DNA of 64,000 nucleotides from Symsagittifera roscoffensis (taxonomy: Eukaryota > Xenacoelomorpha > Acoela > Convolutidae), in assembly GCF_963678635.1 (NCBI RefSeq), contig NC_087064.1, forward strand, positions 9,151,671-9,215,670. Reading direction: 5' to 3'. The stretch's first letter is position 1, and each line of letters begins with the position of its first letter. The position numbers and the translations under genes were made by a program. The notes under the pieces were generated by a model. That model did no database searches, had not been told where the DNA came from, and worked only from the letters and a program-made list of their open reading frames with translations. Below are positions 10,300 to 21,775 of the stretch, one piece after another.

Positions 10300-11680
10300 C
10301 GAATGGTCGAGAAAACAAGAGGCAACAAGAAAGAAAATTAGAAGAATTTAGGAGTTTTAGAACTTCTAAACGACAAAAAAAGAAGAGAACAAAGGGATGA
10401 TGAAGAACCGTTAAAACTCAGAATTGTTTTATGTGTGTGAAAAACTCAAGTGAGAAACCAAGCAACCAAGTTGTAATTGAAAACTGAAACATTTAAGTTG
10501 AGTTTGGAAATTGTTGCATTTATAAATTTGCATTTTGGTTTTAGTTGAAGTGGCTTTAGAGACACTCACTTATTATTTATTTAGAAAGGCTTGAGGGAAG
10601 AGTATATTTAAATATTCCAGCCTGCATGATTGTTTTTAATCACTTAGGAAGACTGACAACTTTGTGGTGACATGAAAAACTTGAGTAACTTCTTGAGGAG
10701 GGAGGTTGTTGCATTGTTCTTTCTAACCACAAAGTTTCTTAGTTTTAATACTCAGGACAATAGACAAGCAAGATTTCCGAAGGGAAGGAGCATAGTAGGA
10801 TAATTTTAGCTTGTTGGCTGGCAGGACTGTCCTGCAAGCCAAGACCTTTTAAATCTAGGAGAAAAAGTTTCAATCGGGATATTGACACTGGAAGTCTGAA
10901 AATATGTTTTATCTTAAGTCATATCCTCAATGTGCAGATTAATGAAAGAATTTGAAGGCTATAGTGATGTAGTATGATGCCATTTATATTCTGCAGTGAG
11001 TCGATGTGACGTGGGTAAAAGTAATTTCGTGCTTTTTGTAAATTCTGTTCGATGACACTGTAACCATTTAGAACATTGCGCGATTCAATGAGGACATTGA
11101 CCGGACTGTCCGGGGAGTATGTGACATTCGACCAGAATGGCCAAAATGCAGTCTCTGCAGAATTCAGGATTTTAACAGTGAGCCTTCCGGATTGGCGATT
11201 TAGAACGGATAAGGACGTTATTTGAACGATTAGCCAAACGGTGAAGGCTAGAAGATTCTGGAATTCTAATTTTTAAAAATTCGAATTATGACGTCATATT
11301 TCTGAGAAACGTCAGAAACGGCCATTTTTAGCTAAAAGAGCAAGAAAAAACAGAACAACTTTTATCTGCGATTGCGAACAGAACGAAAATCGAGATTGAA
11401 GAAAAACGACAACGAACTACAATAGCAGAGAACGTTCCAAGTTGCAACTATTGTGCTGCTACAATAGTTGCAAGGCCGTTGCCAACAACGGTGAAGGGTG
11501 AGAACCAGCCTTCCGGATTGGCGTGAAATTGAACTTAAGGAGCTTGATTCACTGGATTCAAGAATCTGGAAGGGTTTCGGGACTGGAACTTTTAGCCTTT
11601 TATATAAACTTTTAGCTTCTTGTCATGTCCTGAATTGAATTTAATTAACAACTGGATTCATTTTGATAAGGATGAGAAGC
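10300..11680 (+). other. Non-coding region downstream of the giant ORF
   Basis: Contains no ORF of note. The phrase GCCTTCCGGATTGGCG occurs twice (about 11182 and 11508). A strong hairpin lies at 11442-11473 and is listed separately. The composition becomes gradually more AT-rich to the right. It is probably the untranslated 3' part of the element that carries the giant ORF. Confidence 0.4.
11442..11473 (+). repeat. Perfect 13-bp stem hairpin with 6-base loop
   Basis: TTGCAACTATTGT at 11442-11454 is followed by a six-base loop and by its exact reverse complement at 11461-11473. A perfect 13-bp stem with a short loop is suggestive of a structured RNA element or terminator-like signal in the 3' region of the unit carrying the giant ORF. 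Confidence 0.7.
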
Positions 11681-11683
11681 TAG

Positions 11684-12060
11684 GAGTTGGGGGAAAGGGT
11701 TGATCCATCTTCGATGGAGATGATGATTTTTATCTACTGAACAAAAACAATAGTAATATAATAAGTAGTAGCCCTGTTTTTAGGAGTGACCTCGTGGTCT
11801 GGGGATACTGAGACCCAGCCATGAGCTCACTATTTTTGCATGTAATTCAGTTAATTTGAGCGTTCTGGTCGAAGCCGGAGAACAGTAACGTTTTTGTCAG
11901 CCTGATGTAAGAAAGACCACCGAAAAGTACTGGCTTGGTAGAGACGGTGAAAAACATGCAAAGCTCTGTTTAGACGCTAGCCAGTCGTCTTAAGACTTAG
12001 TTTTGTTATCCGTCGATATGTATCTTCCGGGCGAATGTTACAGTTCTCAGTGGTGCGTAC
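11684..12060 (+). other. Polypurine tract followed by an LTR-like stretch (tentative)
   Basis: At about 11684-11700 a purine run containing GGGGGAAAGGG is followed by TTGATCC, the arrangement seen at the polypurine tract/3' LTR junction of LTR retroelements. About 350 bases of mixed-composition DNA follow, ending near 12050 with a CA dinucleotide and a TGGTGCGTACC word that resembles a primer-binding site. The matching 5' copy would lie left of the window, so the call cannot be tested here. Confidence 0.25.
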
Positions 12061-12284
12061 CCACGGAGCCGCATTCCCGGATAGCCGAAAAAACTAAATA
12101 CCTCCGGTTTTATTTAAATTAAATCAGAAAACTGTTCACTAAATTGAGGCGCATTTTGATTGGACAAAAAATTTTGCAGCCTGTTATAGCTAACAAAGTT
12201 CCGAACATTTTTAAGAGATTTGATTGGCTAATACTTTTACTCTCATTGAATTAATTAACAGCAAAAGTCCGACTACTACAGGGA

Positions 12285-12480
12285 TTTGACCCCATCAACA
12301 ACCAAAGAAGAGGAAATTCTCGAGGGGAATTTTCAAAAAAGGGATTCGACCCCCCCCCTAAATCCGCTACAGAACCAAAGCAGGGGCGGATTTAGGGGGG
12401 GGGGGATGGGGGGTTGTGGGGTGGGGTGGCGTTTGCTTTTCAGGATTCGAGGCGATTCGACCCCTTGCCGACATATTTGG
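12285..12480. repeat. Copies of a hAT-like end repeat (CAGGGGCGGATTT)
   Basis: CAGGGGCGGATTTAGG followed by a long G run starts at about 12383. Just upstream, CCCCCTAAATCCGCT runs in the opposite sense at about 12355. The same end sequence recurs near 22168, 23572 and 48793. CAGGGG ends are common among hAT DNA transposons and their short non-autonomous derivatives. No transposase is visible here. Confidence 0.5.
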
Positions 12481-12499
12481 CGCCAATATATTTATCAAT

Positions 12500-15400
12500 T
12501 GGCTGATCAATAATCGGACCACACCTAATTTTCGTAATTAACGCCTGTATAGATGAGAATGACTCCCCATCGAATTGAAAAATTTATAAACCATTATTCA
12601 AAAAAGCTGACCCGATTCACACAAAAAACTACCGACCACTTGGGATTACTTGTTGATCTCTAACAATTTTTGAGAATAGTTTTCACTCTCAAATCAGAGA
12701 AACCAGAAATATTTTGATTTTAATTCATTTAATTTATAAACAACTGTTTTGATGCTGCGGCTGCTATGTCCAGTCAATAAAGTGTTCTCTCCTCTTCTAC
12801 AAGAAGATACTAATATGGAAAACATTATAATTTGAAGAGTTTTATGTTTGTTATTTTATGTGGTTGGAACATTCAGTGCTTTTTGCACAGTTACTTGCAA
12901 TCCTTGTTCGTGTATCTGTACGTGTTTTGATGTAAGATTTTTTTGAATTTTATGTGTCACCTCATTTTTTCTCAGTCGTTTGTTAGCAATGAATGGAACG
13001 TTTTTTAAACTTTGCTATTATGAAATTGTTTGAAATTATTTTGTTGCTTTAAGAAAACGACGTTTTTCCCTTCATAAATGATTTCTTTGCCTGAATAATT
13101 CGTCAAATATGCTTTATGAGTCATCAGTGTGTTAGAGAAATGCTGGATTGTGCATAATTTTGAATAACTTTTGATTGTACTGCCATTTTGTATCTGACTT
13201 TTTTCTGCTATTTTTCGTCTCACCTACACGGCTGTCTACTGGAAGTGGTTTGCCGTAGTTTTTCCTGCAAACGGCTTTGAGTTACGTCAAAATAAAGTTC
13301 TCGACAATTGAATACATTATGATAGCGTTTCCCCATTTTTCGACTTGCTGTCTTTGATTGAAATTAAGCAGTGTTGACTATCTTGTTCATGCTACTAGCA
13401 GTTTTTTTGGTGTAAATATTTTTAAAGTCAATTTAACAGCAATTTGTTAATTTTTTTTTATAATTATGCTTTTTGTATAACAAAATTTTCAAAACAATGT
13501 GGATTTATTTTATTTCATTACGCCAATCAGTTTCGCAAGTGCGTGTTTGACTCGGTTTTATAAATATGATGATTGAACTCGAATACAATATGCCTTCAAT
13601 TAAAAGACTTGTTTTTACGAAAACAAATTCTAGTGAAAAGTAAAAGTAGTCTGGAGTTAGACCCTGATCTCTGAATTGTTCGATTGGTTTAAAAATTGAA
13701 ATACTGACTAATTTCGCCAAGAAAACATATTTGTTTGTCATACTTAACCTAGTAAAACGACTCGCATAGCCATAAAAATGATGTTCGCGGGAGAGGAGAA
13801 ACTTCAACTTTTCAATTATTTACATATATGATCTCAGGGAAAAACATCTATGGCAAAACGTTTTCGACACTATGTCATTATGTTTTACTCTGTATTTACA
13901 TATAATTTGGGTAAAATTAACTGCAGATACAACTTCCTATCCTGCTTATTCAGCAACCCACGACTCTTGTTCCGACAGCTCTCGAAAGAGTAGGAAGGAA
14001 CTATAAAAAAGGTTATTTTTCTCAGGTTATTTCAGTGCCTCAAAGAAAGCTCGCAGTGAGTTAGTTGCGAAAGAGAAATATCTGAGAAGTTTCGCAAGAA
14101 AGCTGGTGTTTTTCAGACTAGTTTACCCAGACTGAGACTTTCCGGTCTGAGACTCGATTATTGACAATACTGTCACACAGTAACTGAATGTTTTATTTTA
14201 TCTAATATTTTACGCCATCGTATTTTTCTGGGTTTCAGACTGTTTTCAGAGTTAACAACTTGCTTAACTACTTAATCATTCGTAATTGCACGTGCGCTAC
14301 ATTAACTTGCTAAAAAACTCAATTTCTTGAAAATCAATTTAAATTACTGAGTTATTTGTTGCTGTTACAGCACGATGAAACGCCCAGCTCATTTTAGAGC
14401 GGGTCCGATTTTTAACCATCTTCAAAGAACATTTTCTGTTTAAATCCCAGCTCATTTTAGAGTGGGTACGGCTATCGACAGAAACGAACTCATCTTTAGC
14501 GGAGCGACTGATTATTTATACGACAAAACTGGTTTTTAATTAAACTCAAACACCTTTGAATTCAAGAAATTGGTGTCGAAATAACATATGATGATGATGA
14601 TGATGATGAAGCACTCTTGAGTAGCTGTATTAGCAATCGATTATTTGTCAATTTAACAGATCCGTTTACTATAATTTTGCGTTTTTTTGTGCTTATTGGT
14701 TTTTGAATAGTTTAAGCTGGTGTTATATTGGCATATAAACCTCATATTGCATCTTTTAAAGGTTGATAATAGATTTTAAGCGCGTTTGTGCTTCGCGGAT
14801 GAAGATTTATTTAAAGCTTCGGTGTTCAAAAATTTTCAGCTATTTTTTGTGTTAATAATTTTTTCAGCTCAACGGGGCGTCTATCCAAGTGTTTTCGGTC
14901 GGCTTAATCACCGCTTTATATTTTTTCTTGGACGCTCATTCAACGCTGACAGTTTTCCAAGTTTTATTCTAATTGAGATCCTTTCGTCGAGACCCACAAA
15001 AAGTTTTTGTAAGCCATTAAGCCGAAAAATTATTTGCGCCTTGGTGGCTTACTGCTCGGCTTGGTAAGCCACCAAGCCGAGGCAGTTCTATTTTAAATTC
15101 TAAATAATTTTTCGGCTTGGTGGCCGTGGTCTCATTTTACGTGTGTTTGCTTTCTATGCTCATCTTGGCATTCGTATAATTAATTGACTCCCATCGCACT
15201 GACTTTAAAAAAAGTCTTTTGAAAAAAAAAAATCGAAAATGTTTGGTTTGATTTTTTCATTACAAAAATATGCGCAGTCGGAATGTTCTGTGCTAAATCC
15301 ACGCCAACCGGCTATTATTTTTTTATATTGGTCAGCGTTGTTCAACGGATAATAAATAACAAACCTGACATATGCTTCAGACATAATGCACATGTTAGAA

Positions 15401-16530
15401 TCCATTGTCTGTCAATGATAGCACCTCCGAAATAGCTCAGAGACCCAAGTAGAAAAGTCGGACATAGAATTTTCTATTAAATGTAGGAAAACCATTAATG
15501 ATGGATGTTTCCAACTTAAAGATATCATTTTCATCTGCTACTATAAGATCTTCAGCAATCACTGATTTTAAATGATATGTGCTTAACAGAAGAATTGTCA
15601 AATAATTTAAGTATGTTTTCATGATTATATTTAATTCAATATCAATTATAGTTTGCGATCGAATTGACCTTAATGGAACAAGGATTTAATTTAGTGTCAA
15701 TATATAATACCGAGCGAGTTTAAGATTTCATTGTCATCATATGTACTTTCCTCCGAAGCTTAAAATAGCCGCTTTTATTAAATAGTTCGATCTTTTCATT
15801 CAAGTTGACTGTTTTGACATTAATTGAATCGTTCGTTCGTTCTTGTTTTTTTTTTAAATTTGTGGTCCTAATTCTATGAGTGATTTTAGATAAGTTCAAT
15901 AAGTAATGAGTGTTCCTCTAATTATTTGTAAGATCATTCAAAAATCCCTGACGTTTTGGGAACAGCACATAATTTGTTAAAAAGTGAAGGAATCATTGGC
16001 TCTGAGTTTTTATCCATGCTAAGTACTCTACGTGAAGAAAGGTCGTAAGACGTCAAGTGAGATGTTGTTTTTTAACACCTTTTGTCATACGCTTGCGATT
16101 ACCAAACGTTATCGAACGAATGCGGACTTTTTTTTCGCGTTGACAACTTGTTTAACAGACTCACTTGTATCTTGATTCATTATGAATTCAAACTTCCGTG
16201 CATTCCCGGTCAACTTAACCTGGAGGTAACGAATATGCCTGGGACGGCAAAAATCATGGATTCGAATCTGACCAGGACCTGTTTTTTTGGGAATTATTCT
16301 GTTTCAAATAAAATTGTCGGCCAATTGTTCGTCTGCTTATCTGTTGTCGGCTTAGTTGTCACATCTTCGAATCGTTTTATTTTTGCTGCGTACATTTTTT
16401 AAATGTTGCTTCTAGTGTTTGAATTACTCCTACAATTTGTAATTTACTTACCTTGACTCCTTATTTCCTTTTTTGTTGCGCTTAAAAAATTCCTCGGCCG
16501 AAATTATTTCGGCCTATGTTTTATTAAATT
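12500..16530. other. Repeat-bearing AT-rich intergenic DNA
   Basis: I see no convincing gene in these 4 kb. Features present are a repeated 24-mer containing CAGCTCATTTTAGAG at 14383-14406 and 14446-14469, a (GAT)n microsatellite at about 14587-14609, a foldback at 15040-15076, and copies of the dispersed motif GGAACATTCNGTGCT near 12866 and, degenerate, near 15278. Short open frames in both strands look like chance. Confidence 0.5.
15040..15076. repeat. Perfect 13-bp foldback
   Basis: CTTGGTGGCTTAC at 15040-15052 is matched by its exact reverse complement at 15064-15076 with an 11-base loop. Further copies of AAGCCACCAAGCC-like words surround it (15014, 15115), so it is probably the inside of a small inverted-repeat element. 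Confidence 0.6.
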
Positions 16531-17085
16531 GCATGTAGTCCTTAAACAGGGGCACAACAGCGGTTCGCCGTGATGAGCTGTACAGCTCTTGTGTTGGTCC
16601 TTTCCCCGTGGATAATTGTTCTAATTGGGGAGCGGTGGTGAAGTGGTTACGTCTCCGCCTCTCAATCGAAAGGTCGGATGTTCGAGGCCCACCATGATCC
16701 GTGCTCGTTGCTCGAGGGTGAAGCAATATTACCCAGCCCAAAAAAAAACCCCAAAAAATGCATGTAGTTCTTAAACAGGGGCACAACAGCGGTTCGCCGT
16801 GATGAGCTGTACAGCTCTTGTGTTGGTCCTTTCCCCGTGAATAATTGTTCTAATTGGGGAGCGGTGGTGAAGTGGTTACGTCTCCGCCTCTCAATCGAAA
16901 GGTCGGATGTTCGAGGCCCACCATGATCCGTGCTCGTTGCTCGAGGGTGAAGCAATATTACCCAGCCCAAAAAAAAAACCCAAAAAATGCATGTAGTTCT
17001 TAAACAGGGGCACAACAGCGTTTCGCCGTGATGAGCTGTACAGCTCTCGTGTTGGTCCTTTCCCCCGTGGATAAGTTGTCTTAAT
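16531..17085 (+). repeat. Tandem array of a tRNA-derived SINE (about 2.4 copies, 229-bp period)
   Basis: Units begin with GCATGTAGT at 16531, 16760 and 16989, giving a 229-bp period. Each full unit contains a tRNA-like part (16627-16693 and 16856-16922) with an A-box-like GGTGAAGTGGTTACG and a B-box-like ATGTTCGAGGCCC, then a short A-rich tail. The units are almost identical, so the duplication is recent. Open frames on the minus strand are simply the repeat read twice. It is not a functional tRNA gene: there is no cloverleaf acceptor pairing. Confidence 0.7.
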
Positions 17086-17199
17086 CTTATCGGCTTAATG
17101 ACTTAATTTTGGGCCGCTTCTAGGCGAACACAATTTTAAGACTGCCCTCCCTACATTTCAAGTTGATTGTATGTTTACCAGTTGGTTTGTTCAAGTTTC

Positions 17200-18010
17200 A
17201 TTTTTTCATCATGGGAAAATATTTCGAAATTTATTTAGTTTCTTTTTACTTGACCCCTCTGTCTACAGCCTTCGAAAAAGGCTTGGCCCATATTTTTGAT
17301 TTGTTGTTATTCGCTTTCCCATTAACTAGACCTCTCAAATCTGATTTTTGGTTTCAATAAAAGGAATGGTTTTGGAAAGCTCCCTGCATGAGCGGCTACG
17401 CCCAAATTTCTTTAACACATAAAGCTGAGGCCCTCGCAATAGTCAAGTTTTAGATTTTTGACCGTTTTGTGAACCTATTTGACTTTCTCGAAAACCAATC
17501 TCTCAAAGCTGATATTGTGGGTTCCCTAGAGATAACGGGTTCCCTAGAGATAACGGGTAGGTTCGATTAAAAGAACGAGTTGTGGGAAGCTCATTTACTT
17601 ATGCGCCTACTCCCAAATTTTTTGACACCAAACTTAATGGCCATCGAAAAAGTCAAAATGTTGATTTTTTTTAAAGTTTCTGAATCTTCTCGAGAACTAC
17701 TCTCCTAAATTTGAGATTTCGGGTCCACTCGAAAATACAGGTTTATCGAATCCCTTCTGCATAAGCGGCCACGCCCTATTTTTAACACAAAAACCTATGA
17801 TTCTCTGAAATGTCAAATTTTTGGTTTGCTGACCATTTTTTGGACTATTCTTGCTAATTATCCTTCCAAATCTGATATCATTAATTTAATATGAACAACA
17901 GGTCGTTGAAAGCCTAAATTTGTAACTGGCTATGCCCAGTTTGTTTAGGAAAAAAGTTATGGCCTTCAAACAAGTCGAAGTTTCAATACTCTGACAGTTG
18001 TTTGCAAACT
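17200..18010. repeat. Degenerate tandem repeat of about 160-210 bp units
   Basis: Related phrases recur with a spacing of about 160-210 bases: GCGGCTACGCCCAAAT at 17391, then variants near 17603, 17765 and 17926, each followed by TTT-rich DNA, an ACTTATGGCC-like word, and CTCCCAAATCTGA-like words. The same units recur near 33560-33850 and 43250-43390, so this is a dispersed repeat family. Inside the first unit an 18-bp word, GTTCCCTAGAGATAACGG, is duplicated head to tail at about 17521-17556. Confidence 0.55.
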
Positions 18011-18049
18011 TTTTGACTTTACGCGAAAACTACCGCGAAAACTCCAAAC

Positions 18050-19320
18050 TTTACACCAAATGCTGATGAAAAATTATAAATTTGGAAAAAACTTTAATTG
18101 CTTTCTAGATTTTTTTCGAAATTTTTTCTATTTTACTAAAATTTACTCAATCAAATTTGAGATGTAAAGTTCAATTGAAAGAATAAATATCGGTTGCGAT
18201 AATGATTCCTGCAGAAGCGTACACTGCTTAATTTTTATAATAGAATTAATATCTCCTAGCGAAAGTTGAGTAGAGAAGCAACAAAGGTTTTCTGGACATA
18301 GTTCAATTTTTGAAATCACATTTTTTGCCGCTTAAATATAACAACTTCTTTAAATAACTTTAGCAGGGCCTCTAGTTTTTAATCGAGAAATTTTTGGTTC
18401 ACTTTTTTTTCATCAATTAATTTTTTTTGACTTATGTTTTTTCATGCTTATGTTGTATCGCATGATTAGAAAAAAAATCTAAAAATTGACTCAAAAGAAC
18501 GAATCCGAAAGAGGGTCAAAGTCCATCTTATATTAAAATTGTTTACCCTTGCGATAAGCAGGGGTATTGCAGGGGTATTGCAATCGGGAATAAGACTTTT
18601 TTAAATAACTTTGTTTGCAGAATGGCCAATTTAGTAGGAATAGTAAATATCATTTCTGGCATGCTCAATTTCTTGAAAATTCAAATAAGTTATCATGATT
18701 TAAGATGAATTAGGTAAAGCCCCTTTCAGTTTGAATTTTTTCGTGTTCGTTGTTTTCGTCGTCCTAGTTTCTGTCGGTTCATTTTCCGTTTTTTTGAATC
18801 GAAATTTTTTATCTGGCAGGTTTTTATTGGCCTGTTTTCCACTTTGAACAGGTTTTTTTTACCATAACTGAAAAGTTGATTAATTTGTAAATTTACCAAG
18901 CATGATTTAAGTTTTTTTTTTCATTTTGTCTTTTCTAATATTTAAAAATGTTCCATCTTATCTTATATCAGCCTAGTCAGCTTACTGAATTGAGTAATTT
19001 TGACAGTGAATATCTTCTCATGCATTATGTGTTTCAGGACGGATGGTAAGTATAGCCTTTCGAATTTATTTATGACAACAATTGTTTTCAGAAAATTTTT
19101 TGACGTCTGTTTTTTTCATTCACTATCATGTAGCGAAATGTATTTTTTGCCTAGTAAATGTTGCGAAGCTCCGCTTCGCCTCAGTGTCTTGTTTGTTTCA
19201 GCTACTGTTGACTATTTCATGAAGTCTATATTCAACATCAACCAATAATTGAAAAACAGCAAAACAAAAAATGGAAATGAAGAATAAAGATTACTTTCCA
19301 ATTCGTTATTACGAGGCCAA
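18050..19320. other. AT-rich DNA without a recognisable gene
   Basis: About 1.3 kb of T-rich sequence. It holds one member of the dispersed TTGCGATAAGCAGGGGTATTG-type repeat near 18550 and one GCGAAGCTCCGCTTCGCCTC hairpin motif near 19163. I see no exon supported by homology. Confidence 0.4.
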
Positions 19321-19334
19321 ATTGTAATTTGAAA

Positions 19335-20270
19335 TTTTAAGCGGATTCCGCAACAGGTCAAAATCATATTTGTCGCAAAATCTGCAACATTGTTACTTTT
19401 CTTTGATCTTCTTTGCTGTTTTGCCACAAACAAATAGCTTTGCCACAAACAAATAGCTAAACTTTGGAAATTTGCTGAAATAAACGAAGTTGGGGAATTC
19501 GCAACAGTATTCGCAGAATCCGGAACAGTTTGTGGAATACACAAACAAATAATAAGATAGGTGTATAAAAAAAATTGAGCTGTCGGCAAATTTTAGATGG
19601 AATATGCAAATTGTAAGGGGAATCCGCATTGTGTTTGCGGATTCCAGTTACATATATAGTAGCGTTTTAAATGAAATCTTGTATTACCCATTGGCCAACA
19701 GTGAGTTTAATCTGAATTACTGCGTACAGTTAAGCTACCCTCAAACGTTCAATCTCAATTCCTGTCAACTTACTTCGAACTTCGATCTCAATTCCTGCCC
19801 ACAATTTACCCCCAACTGCAATCTCAATTACTGCTACCTGAACAAAATCAAGTAAGCTAATTCACCGATCTCAGTTCCGGACAACTCAACAAACTGAAGT
19901 AAACTAATTCATCGATCTAAGTTCCTACCAACCTCTCACAATGGGACCTCTCCATCAATAAACCTCTCACCCCCTATAAACCATTTGAATTCACTCTCAT
20001 CTCATATACTGATGATTTGAAATCGCTCCGAACTCAGATTGTTTTTAATTGTTCATATGTAAGAACGGGTTTGGTTCCGTTTAATAAACAAAATTGACAC
20101 ATCTACTTACAATTTGCGGAATCCGCTTTTATTTTGTTATTGCGCTAACAAATTTAGCGTATTCCACTTACACTTGTGGAATCTACTTACCTTTTGCGGA
20201 ATCCGCTCGGAGTTGCGGAATCAAAAACAACAAGCCGTATTCGTTTGCTGAGGAATCCGCGACAAATCAA
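19335..20270. repeat. Block rich in the palindrome GCGGATTCCGC and its variants
   Basis: Words of the form GCGGATTCCGC, GCGGAATCCGC or GGAATCCGC occur many times between about 19339 and 20260, in both orientations, with TTTGTCGC near 19370 and GCGACAAA near 20258 facing each other. In the middle (about 19690-19850) a degenerate 36-bp tandem repeat encodes a repeating NLNxC pattern if translated. It resembles a non-autonomous mobile element, not a gene. Confidence 0.4.
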
Positions 20271-21775
20271 ATGTGCCGACCAAATTTAAGTTATAGATAA
20301 TAGTACGCGGAAACCACCGAAGTTTTGTCAGTGGGAGCCACATACATCTTGGAACATGTTTAAAAACTTGTCTCTGGTTTTCAGAGGCCTACAGACAATC
20401 AATTGCGCGCCTATCCATTCCAAAGGTTGAGCATTATTTAAGCTTTGATTATGTCTCATTCTAGCTGTTTTTACCTAAATTTTTCACTTTTTACTGAAGA
20501 CTTAGTTAAAAGTGAAGACTAAGTTAGACAATTTTGTTAAAAGGAAGGCAAGCTCCACTATTGAAGAAGGAAAATGTAAAGGTCACCAAAAACGTGATCG
20601 ACTTCTAATTTTTGGCGGCATGCTTTCTTATGCATGGATTCTTATGAAGAAAAATGAAGCATCCACCATTTTAGACTGTCTTTTTAACATGTATAGATGC
20701 AGGTACTTTAGATTCAAGGTTTTGTACAATTTCAGTTCATATTATAATTTTTATGGTTTGGATTCAAAGGTTTTGTGGGCGCTCTTGGTTTTGATTCATC
20801 TTATGTCGATTTAGTTGCCTCGTAACAGTTTCTTGTTTAAAGGGTGTAACTATGTTTTGATGAGCTTTTTTGCTTCGGGGTATGCGATAACTTGGAGCTA
20901 AAATCTTTTTATGCCACTTTTTTTCAGGTCAGCTGTCTACCCAAGCTATGTCTGCCTAATAACTGCGGGCTATATTTGGTTCCAGTTCTAATTTAACGCT
21001 GTTTATTGCGAACATAACAAAGGGGCGAAATTATTTTGACAAACGTCGCAAAATAAATTTGAAAATAATTTCGCCTCTTTGTATACATTTTCCTATTTTG
21101 AACAATTCCCGTTTTTAATAATTCGGTTATAAGGTTACGGCTTATTTTATATCGGCTTAGTCGCTTTCTAATGCTTCGTTTGAACGGTGAAAATAGGTTT
21201 ATGAGTGTGTTTTCTTAGAAGAGGGATTAAAAAACTTAATTGTTTGAAAAAATTTTGGCTCAGTTCCGAGTAGACAAAGTTCTTGATTTTTCCGAGCAAT
21301 TTTTTTCTACTTTTTTGTCGGCTTGCGTGCCATGCCTCTTTTGTGATCAATTTCGCCCGTGTAAGTTTCTTAACCAAATTGAATTTCAGATGAAGGTTGA
21401 TGGCTCTGTTTGGTAAGGGCTCTGTGACAGTATCAACAACGCCTGTTCCCATCACCCCTGATTTGACAGTATTGTGTAGTGAGTGAACATTAATTTGATT
21501 TGTAGCTGTTCTGAAGACTACTAAAGTCTTCGTTTTATGGCAACTTTTGTTTCCTTTTTTATTTATCAAAGCTAGTCTCTTTTTTTTTACAAAATGCGTA
21601 CTCGAGTTTTTTTTTCATGAAGATGGTAGATGCATAGGTTATTTGTAGAATGGAAGCACGGCAATCAATGGTATCTAATTATTAGCACTTTCGCATTTTG
21701 GAAGTAATAAGATTTCAATTGCATATCTTGTAACTGATGTCTGCGAAACAGCTTGAGCATTTATTTTTTATTTAG

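Noticed and set aside
16627..16693. tRNA gene
   Set aside because: A and B boxes are present, but acceptor and anticodon stems do not pair and the unit has a SINE tail.
16514..17015. Minus-strand proline/arginine-rich open frames of 90 and 117 codons
   Set aside because: They are the same SINE read twice through tandem copies, so the apparent repeated protein is an artefact.
21391..21413. First coding exon of GGA (ATGAAGGTTGATGGC between a TTTCAG and a GTAAGG)
   Set aside because: The splice phase does not fit the exon at 21776 and the residues do not resemble GGA N-termini.
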